A DNA stretch of 64,000 nucleotides from CAZWVI01 sp964637165 (GTDB lineage Bacteria > Planctomycetota > UBA1135), in NCBI GenBank assembly GCA_964637165.1, contig CAZWVI010000013.1:1-64000 (forward strand), in the 5' to 3' direction. Shown in pieces: positions 33,637-41,623 of this stretch. The translations under genes were made by a program, and so were the position numbers. The notes below the pieces were generated by a model. It worked only from the letters and a program-made list of their open reading frames with translations. It was not told the origin of the DNA and made no database searches. The number at the start of each line of letters is the position of its first letter. Position 1 is the stretch's first letter.

Positions 33637-34364
33637 AGTTCAGTATCTCCTTCTTCACGGCCTAGACGACGTTCCCACGCCGCACGGAACAATTTCCGCG
33701 CATGACACAAACGCCAGCGCACAGTGCCTGGGGTCAAATTAACACGCTCGGCAATTTCTGCACAAGCAAGGCCTTCCAAGTCACGAAGACTAAGAACTTC
33801 ACGGAATTTTTGCGGGACATCTGTCAGCACATAGTGTACCGCCAGACGCCTTTCTTCGCGTGAAGCTTCGGCCACGGGGCCGCGGTTTGGGTCGTTCCAG
33901 TCACCCTCAATACTGCTGGCGGCACCGGGAGTACCGGACGATTGGCGGCGCACCCGGTCGACCGCCAAATTCCGCAGAATGCGGTAAAACCAACTTGAGA
34001 AGCGGCGCTTCAAATCAAAGCGATCACGACTGGCATAAACTTTTAGAAATGCCTCTTGGGTAATTTCACGAGCGGTTTCGGAATTGCCAACCACGCCGCG
34101 GGCGGTGTGGAAGGCACGGTCCTGATAGCGGACAACCAGCTCTTGAAAAGCGGTGCGTTGGCCATCAATGGCAAGCGCCATCAATTCCTCATCACTCAGT
34201 CCAGTCAGGCCAGTCAGGCCACCCTTTCCGGCATCCTCATCACCGGCCTCGGCCTGACTGTGTACTAATCGCAATGCTGCTTGTCCCATCTTGCTGTTAG
34301 TTACGGACGAATCAGTACTTGGGTTGGTTATTTCTTGCTCTGAGTCCAACTTTTTATCAGCCAA
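33633..34364 (-). CDS. ECF-family RNA polymerase sigma factor
   Basis: Region 2 is clear (AFQELVVRYQDRAFHTARGVVG, then AREITQEAFLKVYASRDRF and FSSWFYRILRNLAVDRVRR) and so is region 4 (LTDVPQKFREVLSLRDLEGLACAEIAERVNLTPGTVRWRLCHARK). The factor should be held inactive by the overlapping anti-sigma gene. The first 55 residues are a low-complexity extension with a GLTGLTGL duplication. The start is uncertain: TTG at 34364 is used, and ATG at 34289 keeps both sigma domains. The frame starts two bases after the accA stop. Target promoters are unknown. Confidence 0.9.
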   Translation of the reverse strand: MADKKLDSEQEITNPSTDSSVTNSKMGQAALRLVHSQAEAGDEDAGKGGLTGLTGLSDEELMALAIDGQRTAFQELVVRYQDRAFHTARGVVGNSETAREITQEAFLKVYASRDRFDLKRRFSSWFYRILRNLAVDRVRRQSSGTPGAASSIEGDWNDPNRGPVAEASREERRLAVHYVLTDVPQKFREVLSLRDLEGLACAEIAERVNLTPGTVRWRLCHARKLFRAAWERRLGREEGDTEL

Positions 34365-34366
34365 AA

Positions 34367-35473
34367 CTAGGATTCTGGTTCTACTTCTTGAATGAAGCGA
34401 GGGCTTACTTGGCCAGCTTGTCTCGGTGAGTGATTTAAGGAATCGCGTTCATGGCCGGTTTGAGCCGGATTAAGGCTAGTTTCCAGGCTAGCAGTCGATG
34501 AAGCAATGCGGCGGAATTTGCGATGACGGTCATCCAAAAGTTGTTCCAGCGGCACCTGGATTAATTCGTCCAGCCAGCCCACAATTGTGGCTTTAAGTAT
34601 TTTCAAAGCTCCAGCCGGGTCGCGATGAGCGCCACCAACTGGCTCGGGAACCACTTCGTCAACAAGGCCAAATTTACGCATTGGTTCGGCCGTTAACTTC
34701 AAGGCCTCGGCGGCTTGGTCGCGGCCATCAGCGCTGTGCCACAAAATTGAAGCACACCCTTCAGGAGAAATCACCGAGTACCAAGCATTCTCCATCATGG
34801 CAACTTTGTCGGCAATGGCAATTCCAAGTGCCCCACCAGACCCACCTTCGCCAATTACGACAGCGACAATCGGTACCTTAATACCAAACATCTCCAAAAT
34901 GTTGGCGGCAATCGCCCGCGCTTGACCACGTTCTTCAGCCCCAACCCCTGGGTAAGCACCGGGCGTGTTGATTAGGCACACGATTGGGAGCTTCATTTTT
35001 TCAGCCAGCCGCATCTTTGATAGAGCCTTGCGGTAGCCTTCTGGGTGCGCCGAGCCAAAGTTGCAGGCCATGCGTTCCTTGGTATCACGACCTTTACGAT
35101 GCCCGACCAGCAAAACCCGATGGTTGTCCAGAGTTGCAAAACCAGTGACCATTGCTTGGTCGTTGCCGTAAAGACGGTCGCCGTGCAGTTCAATCCACTC
35201 CTCGCAGCACTCTTCAATGAAATTTGTGATGACCGGGCGATTTGGATGACGCGCAACTTGAACTCGATTCCATGCCGACAAATCTGTGTAGACCTCATCG
35301 GTCAAGCGATTTAGCCGCTCACGGTAAAAAGAAATTTCTTCGCTGAGATCTTGGCTGGTACGCTCCGACAGAGCCTCCAGTTCACTCAATCGCTCCCGAA
35401 CGTCTTCAATCGGACGTTCAAAGGGCAAAGTGCTAAGTGCATTTGCGCTACTTTTTTTCTTTTTTGATGCCAT
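34367..35473 (-). CDS. accA: Acetyl-CoA carboxylase carboxyltransferase alpha subunit
   Basis: AccA with AccD transfers CO2 from biotin to acetyl-CoA in the first step of fatty acid synthesis. The N-terminal helix (PFERPIEDVRERLSELEAL) and crotonase-like core are present: FIEECCEEWIELHGDRLYGND, MRLAEKMKLPIVCLINTPGAYPGVGAEERGQ broken into key blocks, and IGEGGSGGALGIAIAD. The 368 residues exceed the usual 320 by a polar C-terminal tail from about residue 320. accD is not in the window. It is divergent from purSL and appears to head the sigma/anti-sigma run. Confidence 0.95.
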   Translation of the reverse strand: MASKKKKSSANALSTLPFERPIEDVRERLSELEALSERTSQDLSEEISFYRERLNRLTDEVYTDLSAWNRVQVARHPNRPVITNFIEECCEEWIELHGDRLYGNDQAMVTGFATLDNHRVLLVGHRKGRDTKERMACNFGSAHPEGYRKALSKMRLAEKMKLPIVCLINTPGAYPGVGAEERGQARAIAANILEMFGIKVPIVAVVIGEGGSGGALGIAIADKVAMMENAWYSVISPEGCASILWHSADGRDQAAEALKLTAEPMRKFGLVDEVVPEPVGGAHRDPAGALKILKATIVGWLDELIQVPLEQLLDDRHRKFRRIASSTASLETSLNPAQTGHERDSLNHSPRQAGQVSPRFIQEVEPES

Positions 35474-35539
35474 CTTGGGGTTGGGTGCTTGGTGCGGATA
35501 CCGCGCCCTAATAGGATACCCCGAACAGGAGACCTACAA

Positions 35540-38428
35540 GTGACTGAAATCCCCAATGCCGCCTGGCGAGTAGAACTTGAAATCGAATCCTCACGCCGCG
35601 ACCCAGTTGGTGTCGCAGCTGAAACAGCGCTCAAAGAGAGTGGTTTCGACCCTAATTCACCGATTCGAAGCATCAGAGGCTTCCTTTTGCCCGGCGTTCT
35701 AGAACGCGCTGATGTCGAATTAGCCGCTCAAAAATTATTTGCCGACCAGGTTACTGAATGCCCGAAAATCCTCGCTCCTGACGAAATCTCGGGAAATGCC
35801 CAAAAAACGTTGCTGGTGCGTCGTCAACCAGGGGTCAGCGACCCCGAGGGCCAGTCAGCGACTCGAGCCATACAGTTACTCGATATCGAACTACCTAAAA
35901 ATGCAGCGGTTGAGTCCTATCGCGGTTATCGCATTACCGGAGACGTCAACTCGCAAGACTTACTTGAACGTGGTGGGCGCGCACTTGCCAACCTAGTAAT
36001 TGAATCGGTTAGTTGTGACACCAATCCGGTTAAGCTCCACCCGACTCCGCAATCGCGCAAATGCCCGCGGCGTGAAATCCCACTACGCAGTTTGGACTTA
36101 CCCGCACTTGAAGCTGTTTCTAGCGAAATGAGTTTAGCCTTGACCGGCGAAGAAATGCTCTCCATCCAAACTTTCTATGTTAAGGAAGGTCGTGAGCCGG
36201 TTGATGTTGAGCTTGAGACATTAGCTCAAACTTGGTCAGAGCATTGCAAACATAAAACCTTAACTGGCCCAGTGGAGTTATACATCGACGGCGAAAAAGT
36301 TCGTGAATACGAAAACCTATTAAAGCAAACTGTTTTTCAAGCAACTCAAAAGTTGAACCCTGAATGGTGTTGGTCGGTGTTCAAGGACAACGCAGGGGTT
36401 ATCGAATTAACTCCAGAAACTGGAATTGCAATTAAGGTGGAAACCCATAACCACCCATCTGCCTTGGATCCTTACGGCGGTGCTGGCACTGGAATTGGTG
36501 GAGTAATCCGCGACATTTTGGGAACCGGATTAGGCGCACGACCGATTGCAGCAACCGATGTTTTCTGCGTTGGTGAAAGTGAAAGGGACCGCGCCGATTT
36601 ACCCCCGGGCACCATGCACCCCGACCGCATTTTGGACGGAGTAATTGCCGGGGTTCGCGACTATGGAAACCGCATGGGCATTCCGACCGTTTCGGGAACC
36701 GTTATCCGACACCCAGGTTATATTGCCAACCCACTCGTATTCGCTGGTTGCGTTGGGGAAATTCCACGTGACTGCGTAGAAAAAGAATGCTTACCCGGCG
36801 ATTTAATTGTCGCTATTGGTGGACGCACGGGTCGCGATGGAATTCACGGCGCAACATTTTCCTCGGAAGCTTTGCACGAGGAATCGGAAAGTGTCGATGC
36901 GGCCGCGGTGCAAATCGGCGACCCCATAACCGAGAAGAAAGTTCTCGACGTAATGATGTTGGCCCGCGACCAACGTCTATTCCGGTCGGTCACTGACTGT
37001 GGCGCCGGCGGTTTCTCTTCGGCAGTTGGTGAAATGGGAGAAGAATGTGGCGCCGAAGTTGAATTGGCCAACGCACCACTTAAATATCCTGGCCTGTCCT
37101 ACTGGGAAATCTGGATTTCCGAGGCTCAGGAACGAATGGTGTTAGCAGTGCCACCTGAAAATCTCGGCAACTTTGAGGGCCTATGCGCCGAGCACGAGGT
37201 TGAATCCGTGGTTTTGGGCTCTTTCACCGACACTGAGCGCCTGCGACTAACTTGGCATGGAGAAGAAGTATGCAACCTTCCAATGGAATTTTTACATGGT
37301 GGCGTACCTCAGCCGCTACGTCGCGCCGAGGCCGTTAGCCCACCGAGCAACAACACCGACTGGCCCTTAGCCTTTGCCGCCGACGAACTTTTGTTGGCAG
37401 CTTTAGCCCACCCGGCCAACGCTAGCAAAGAATGGGTGGTGCGCCAATACGACCACGAAGTTCAAGGTGGAACCGTGGTCAAGCCTTACCAAGGTGAAAC
37501 GGGTCACAGCCCTGGCGATGGCACAGTTGTCAAGCCCGACCTCGGTCGCCCAGAAGGCGTGGCTATCGGCACCGGAATCGCCCCGGCAATTGCGATTGTC
37601 GACCCATGGGCAGGTACTGCCTGCGCCATCGATGAAGCAATCCGCAACTTGGTTGCCGCCGGAGGTAATCCTCACCGAACGGCTATTTTGGATAATTTCT
37701 GCTGGGGTGATTGCCGTAAGCCGGACCGCTTTGGTTCTCTCGTTTTAGCAGCCGAAGCCTGCGAACAAGCGGCGATGGCTTATGGCACGCCCTTTGTCTC
37801 AGGCAAGGATTCACTCAACAACGAATACCGCGTTGGCGATGAAGAAATCGCCATCCCACCAACTTTACTTTGCACGGCGGTCGCTCCAGTTGCAGATTGT
37901 GAATTCACAACTTCCACCGCCCTTAAGCAAGCCGGAAATGTGTTGGTCTTAGTCGGTGCCACAACTAACGCCGGCGGTGGATCCGTTGCCAGTGAACTAC
38001 TCGGATTGGCGAATTCGCGCGCCCCGCGGCCTGACTTTGAAAGCGCCCCGGCCATCTTCGATGCTTTACATCATGCAATAAGCAGCGGCTTGGTCATGGC
38101 TTGTCATGATTTAAGCGAAGGCGGTTTAGCTGTTGCGGTTGCCGAAATGACGCTTGGGTCGAACATTGGTGCCAAAATCGATTGCAGTTTAATTGTTGGC
38201 GACGACCAACTTAATGATTGCGGCAAATTATTCACTGAAAGTCCAACTCGATTCCTCGTCGAGCTTAACCCAAATCAACTTGATGATTTCATGGCATGCT
38301 TTAAAGCTTTACCGGTTTCAGCAATTGGCGAAGTTTGCGACGAAGCCAAGCTGACCATTAACTCAGGCACTCAAGTGCTTGCGGAAATTTCAACCACTGA
38401 CCTGCTTACAGCTAACTGTTCAAACTAA
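35540..38428 (+). CDS. purL: Phosphoribosylformylglycinamidine synthase, PurS-PurL fusion
   Basis: The enzyme makes FGAM from FGAR, ATP and ammonia in purine synthesis. Two PurS-like units come first (about 8-80 and 90-165; the second reads PGVSDPEGQSATRAIQLL and LANLVIES). The PurL core follows with TWSEHCKHKTL, KVETHNHPSALDPYGGAGTGIGG, CGAGGFSSAVGEMG and FVSGKDSLNNEY. There is no glutaminase domain, because purQ is a separate gene next door. GTG at 35540 is chosen since AGGAG lies seven bases upstream; TTG at 35489 has no support. The 962 residues are between the small (about 740) and large (about 1300) PurL types. Confidence 0.94.
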   Translation: MTEIPNAAWRVELEIESSRRDPVGVAAETALKESGFDPNSPIRSIRGFLLPGVLERADVELAAQKLFADQVTECPKILAPDEISGNAQKTLLVRRQPGVSDPEGQSATRAIQLLDIELPKNAAVESYRGYRITGDVNSQDLLERGGRALANLVIESVSCDTNPVKLHPTPQSRKCPRREIPLRSLDLPALEAVSSEMSLALTGEEMLSIQTFYVKEGREPVDVELETLAQTWSEHCKHKTLTGPVELYIDGEKVREYENLLKQTVFQATQKLNPEWCWSVFKDNAGVIELTPETGIAIKVETHNHPSALDPYGGAGTGIGGVIRDILGTGLGARPIAATDVFCVGESERDRADLPPGTMHPDRILDGVIAGVRDYGNRMGIPTVSGTVIRHPGYIANPLVFAGCVGEIPRDCVEKECLPGDLIVAIGGRTGRDGIHGATFSSEALHEESESVDAAAVQIGDPITEKKVLDVMMLARDQRLFRSVTDCGAGGFSSAVGEMGEECGAEVELANAPLKYPGLSYWEIWISEAQERMVLAVPPENLGNFEGLCAEHEVESVVLGSFTDTERLRLTWHGEEVCNLPMEFLHGGVPQPLRRAEAVSPPSNNTDWPLAFAADELLLAALAHPANASKEWVVRQYDHEVQGGTVVKPYQGETGHSPGDGTVVKPDLGRPEGVAIGTGIAPAIAIVDPWAGTACAIDEAIRNLVAAGGNPHRTAILDNFCWGDCRKPDRFGSLVLAAEACEQAAMAYGTPFVSGKDSLNNEYRVGDEEIAIPPTLLCTAVAPVADCEFTTSTALKQAGNVLVLVGATTNAGGGSVASELLGLANSRAPRPDFESAPAIFDALHHAISSGLVMACHDLSEGGLAVAVAEMTLGSNIGAKIDCSLIVGDDQLNDCGKLFTESPTRFLVELNPNQLDDFMACFKALPVSAIGEVCDEAKLTINSGTQVLAEISTTDLLTANCSN

Positions 38429-39216
38429 TGTCTGCACGCGTACTTCAACTTTTTGCCGCCGGCGTCAACTGTGACCGCGAACTAAAATTCGCCTGGAAGC
38501 AGGCCGGCGCCCAAGTCGATCAATTTCATATTCGGCATCTAATGGACAAGCCGGAGATTTTGGACAACTACCAAGTCTTTTCAATTCCCGGAGGATTCAC
38601 TTATGGTGATGACCTGGGTGCCGGCAGAATTCTAGCCACCGAAGTTGAACGATTTCTAGGTCAACAACTGCGCGACTTGCACCAACGCGGAGGGACAATT
38701 TTTGGCCCATGCAATGGCTTTCAAATCCTCGTAAAAGCTGGCCTGCTTCCGGGAATTGAAGGCGTTGAACTTTCTTTATCCTGGAATCAAACCCACCGTT
38801 TTGAATGTCGCTGGACACGCTTGCGCGCCGAACACGCTATCTCCCATTTGATGCCGCAAGGCACGATTTTGGCAGCACCATCAGCTCATGCAGAAGGCCG
38901 CCTGGTTTTCAAAGATGGCGAGTCGGCCTTGGCCACGCTCGAGGAAGCCGGATGTATTGCCTTTCGTTATGTGGATGCAGAGGGAAATCCTAGTTCTACT
39001 TACCCAGACTGCCCCAATGGAAGTGCCGATGCCATTGCCGGTCTCGCCAGCCCAAGCGGGCGCATTATTGGCTTAATGCCCCACCCCGAGAGAAACCTCT
39101 CCGCTCGCCACCTACCTGATTTAGGTGCCGGCGCATGGGGAAATGGCGACGAAGGAATTGAGTTCTTCCGCTCCATGCTGGCCCCATACGCTAGTCAGGC
39201 CACCACCCTGTCCTAA
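38428..39216 (+). CDS. purQ: FGAM synthase glutaminase subunit
   Basis: PurQ releases ammonia from glutamine for PurL. It is a class I glutamine amidotransferase with nucleophile Cys in FGPCNGFQILVKAGLLPG and the His/Glu pair in GLMPHPERN. The oxyanion region is SIPGGFTYGDDLGAG. The 262 residues are somewhat longer than the 227 of Bacillus PurQ. ATG overlaps the purSL stop by one base (TAATG), which points to coupled translation and a stable complex. Confidence 0.95.
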   Translation: MSARVLQLFAAGVNCDRELKFAWKQAGAQVDQFHIRHLMDKPEILDNYQVFSIPGGFTYGDDLGAGRILATEVERFLGQQLRDLHQRGGTIFGPCNGFQILVKAGLLPGIEGVELSLSWNQTHRFECRWTRLRAEHAISHLMPQGTILAAPSAHAEGRLVFKDGESALATLEEAGCIAFRYVDAEGNPSSTYPDCPNGSADAIAGLASPSGRIIGLMPHPERNLSARHLPDLGAGAWGNGDEGIEFFRSMLAPYASQATTLS

Positions 39217-39244
39217 TCGGCTGGGTCATTTTTTCTAGGAAATC

Positions 39245-39278
39245 GCTTTAGCGGCCAACTAGGTGCGGCCGATAAAGC
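39245..39278 (+). promoter_or_regulatory. Hairpin ending three bases before the ChaN-like start codon
   Basis: GCTTTA (39245-39250) pairs with TAAAGC (39273-39278), and GGCC (39253-39256) pairs with GGCC (39267-39270), with a GC/GA internal mismatch and a ten-base loop AACTAGGTGC. The structure covers the ribosome-binding region of the GTG at 39282. It may lower or gate translation. Confidence 0.4.
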
Positions 39279-39281
39279 AGT

Positions 39282-40703
39282 GTGACAAAACCTGCTGACA
39301 AGCTAAAAACTGGCCTCGCACGCCTGGAGAAACGCCTTCGCCATGATTGGGCTCAAGAAGCGCCGCCGTTAAGTAGCGAATTGACTAGTTACAAAAATGA
39401 ATGGTTGCGCACGCTGAATCGCCCATATCGCCAGGCTACCGTGCAAGAAGTGCGTACCGCACTACTGTCTGCAGACCCCGTCCTCTTGGGCGACTTCCAC
39501 ACCATGCAACGCTCGCGCAGCAGTTTGGCATGGCTATTACGGCAAGTTCCAAGTGGCACTTCCCCTGCTTTGATGCTTGAGTTACTTCCGCGTTGTGCAG
39601 CCATTCCCGCCGCCGAAGCATTAAAAGATTCGAAACTGAAATTAGTCGATGGGCGTTTACTCAAAGATGTTTATTCACCTAGTTTGCGCGCCTTGGCTAA
39701 GCGCGATGGATTGATTGCCGGTGCTTGGGTCGATGAGGGTGCACGGCAACGCGATCACTCCGCCGCCAAAGATTGGCAAGAACTTTGCCAAAAGCATCCA
39801 GGACATAAGTGGTTGCTATTTTTTGGCGATTGGCATCTTGCTGATGGCCACTTACCGAGGGCCTTACGTCGCGTTGGCGCTAAGCCTCAGATGCTTCACC
39901 AGTCACCGGAGCCAATTTGGGAGCGCCAGGCAAATCAACTTGATGAGCAATTAATTAAAATTTCATCAAACCACTGGGCGTGGCTGCATACTCCGCCACT
40001 TGCTCATTGGGCAAGCGCTCTGCAAGCCAATCACGATGGAAACCACGAATTGGCCGCAGAGTTGACTGAAGAAATCGTTGAAACTTTAATCGAAGAGATT
40101 TGCGATTTATTCAAACTACCATTGCCTTCGGCCAAAGTTTGCGCGTGGCCAGAGGACCAATGGGAGAGTTTTCTAGCAACATTACCGGCAATTGAAAGGC
40201 GCGGATTCATTAGTCGAAAAGCCCCACGCGGCTTAATCGTTCACCCGCATTTCCCGGCCATTTACACCACATCAGCTCCGGCGTTAAACCAGTTGTTGGA
40301 AGCTGCCGCCCACTGCATTGCCTGTGATTACCCAATCACTAATGGTGAGGGATTTGAACAACGCTTGGCCGCGCGCGCTTGGCGACGACTTCCAGCTAGC
40401 TTAGTTAACCAATTCCTAACTGCTCCAAATTTGAGTGAAAGTGGGACCAGGATATTGGGCCTTTCCGAGAAAACTCCAATTTATGGGGATTGGCAGGGAC
40501 TACTGAGCGCGTGGAAAAAGGGCGAGGATTTCAGCCTGGACCCAGCCCAACAACTAATTGCCATTGAGGTATTTGGGGCTCAAGCTGGGTGTGCGTTGGC
40601 CAAACAGGAACGCCTGGACGCCAACTTCATTAAGCAAATATTAATGAATGGCTTCGAATCCTTGGATTGGAGGGCGCTCGCCGCTACGATGCTGGCAGCC
40701 TAA
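39282..40703 (+). CDS. ChaN/EreA-superfamily-like protein (DUF399)
   Basis: Two blocks match the ChaN-like fold: DPVLLGDFHTMQRSRSSLAWLL (about 66-87) with LMLELLPR, and WLLFFGDWHLADGHLPRALR (about 183-202), holding the GD-H pairs of this superfamily. Some relatives bind heme and one branch hydrolyses esters. The last 270 residues have no family I recognise but include a histidine-rich stretch near 235-255. No signal peptide is seen, so it is probably cytoplasmic. It is 65 bases after purQ and 14 bases before a lipoprotein gene. An iron or heme link is suggested only by the nearby fur. Confidence 0.7.
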   Translation: MTKPADKLKTGLARLEKRLRHDWAQEAPPLSSELTSYKNEWLRTLNRPYRQATVQEVRTALLSADPVLLGDFHTMQRSRSSLAWLLRQVPSGTSPALMLELLPRCAAIPAAEALKDSKLKLVDGRLLKDVYSPSLRALAKRDGLIAGAWVDEGARQRDHSAAKDWQELCQKHPGHKWLLFFGDWHLADGHLPRALRRVGAKPQMLHQSPEPIWERQANQLDEQLIKISSNHWAWLHTPPLAHWASALQANHDGNHELAAELTEEIVETLIEEICDLFKLPLPSAKVCAWPEDQWESFLATLPAIERRGFISRKAPRGLIVHPHFPAIYTTSAPALNQLLEAAAHCIACDYPITNGEGFEQRLAARAWRRLPASLVNQFLTAPNLSESGTRILGLSEKTPIYGDWQGLLSAWKKGEDFSLDPAQQLIAIEVFGAQAGCALAKQERLDANFIKQILMNGFESLDWRALAATMLAA

Positions 40704-40716
40704 AGGAGGCTCGACC

Positions 40717-41115
40717 ATGCATACATTAATCGTAACTTTCCTCGCCCTTGGAACCCTAGTCTTTGGTAGCGCTTGCGCTGGCCCGATAGTCTATGTTGCT
40801 GGAGGTGCCGCAGTCGGTGCTTGGGCACTTGACCAAAACGAAGACGGCTCTGGAATTATCGTTTTACCAGAACGTCCGGAAACAGTTTTCGCAGCCGCCC
40901 AACGGGTGGCCCACCGACGTGGTGAAAACATCATGGCGACTCGTGGGTCCATGCGCATCGAATTCACTTGCGATGACACAGACGTCATCATGCAAGTACT
41001 AATGGTGCCTGACCGTCGCGATGTTGCGCAATTAAAAGTTCGCGCACGCAAACTTTTCCGCGGACGCGCTGACTTGGCTGCTGATTTAGCGGCCAGTGTT
41101 GAAGCTGAACTTTAA
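40717..41115 (+). CDS. Small DUF3568-like lipoprotein
   Basis: The product of 132 residues has an N-terminal signal with lipobox-like VFGSAC (Cys at about 20), a glycine/alanine-rich membrane-like segment (VYVAGGAAVGAWAL) and a C-terminal alpha/beta domain of about 85 residues resembling DUF3568 (TVFAAAQRVAHRRG and a final helix). ATG at 40717 is fixed by AAGGAGG at 40703-40709. A longer frame from 40648 overlaps the previous gene and is not supported. Function unknown. A strong terminator follows. Confidence 0.75.
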   Translation: MHTLIVTFLALGTLVFGSACAGPIVYVAGGAAVGAWALDQNEDGSGIIVLPERPETVFAAAQRVAHRRGENIMATRGSMRIEFTCDDTDVIMQVLMVPDRRDVAQLKVRARKLFRGRADLAADLAASVEAEL

Positions 41116-41130
41116 GCAAAGACACAACTC

Positions 41131-41172
41131 AAAAAAAAACCGATCAAGCAGCGCTACTTGATCGGTTTTTTT
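41131..41172. terminator. Bidirectional intrinsic terminator
   Basis: A perfect 10-bp stem ACCGATCAAG (41139-41148) / CTTGATCGGT (41157-41166) with loop CAGCGCTA is flanked by nine A on the left and seven T on the right. It serves both the plus-strand purine/ChaN run and the minus-strand fur gene. It is the clearest terminator in the window. Confidence 0.95.
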
Positions 41173-41185
41173 ATGTCCGTAAAAC

Positions 41186-41623
41186 TTAACGCTTTCGCTT
41201 ACACCTAGAACAGTATCCTTCAAGAGTGTGAACGTGGGTAACTAATTTAAACTTGTACTTACGCACAACTTTTTTCTGCTCGGATTCAATTGTTTCATTA
41301 TGGAATTCAACAATCTTGCCACAATCCAAGCAAATTAAATGGTCATGGTGTTGATGCCCAAGAATATGTTCGTAAAGAGAATGTCCACCGCGCTGGATTT
41401 TCCCCAGGAAGCCTCCTTCGGCCAGTAAGGCCAAAGTGCGATAGACAGTTGCGCGCGAGGCACAACTACCATCTTCTTGAGCCCATGCACTCATTTCTTC
41501 AGCACTAAAGTGCTCGTGCGTTTCCCACGCAAGCTCAAGCACTTCGCGGCGTGGCTGAGTGACGCGCATGCCCTTAAGGCGCAAAAATTGTTCAAACCGT
41601 AATATCGCTTGTTCGGTATTCAT
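41186..41623 (-). CDS. fur: Fur-family metal-responsive repressor
   Basis: An N-terminal winged helix (GMRVTQPRREVLELAW, ASRATVYRTLALLAEGG) is followed by the metal domain: HEILGHQHHDHLICLDCGKIVEF with the HHDH and first CxxC, and GYCSRCKRKR with the second CxxC. The pattern fits Fur with structural zinc, though Zur or PerR cannot be excluded by sequence. The 145 residues are normal. It overlaps purD by four bases and is downstream of it, so it is transcribed with purD unless an internal promoter exists. Confidence 0.88.
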   Translation of the reverse strand: MNTEQAILRFEQFLRLKGMRVTQPRREVLELAWETHEHFSAEEMSAWAQEDGSCASRATVYRTLALLAEGGFLGKIQRGGHSLYEHILGHQHHDHLICLDCGKIVEFHNETIESEQKKVVRKYKFKLVTHVHTLEGYCSRCKRKR

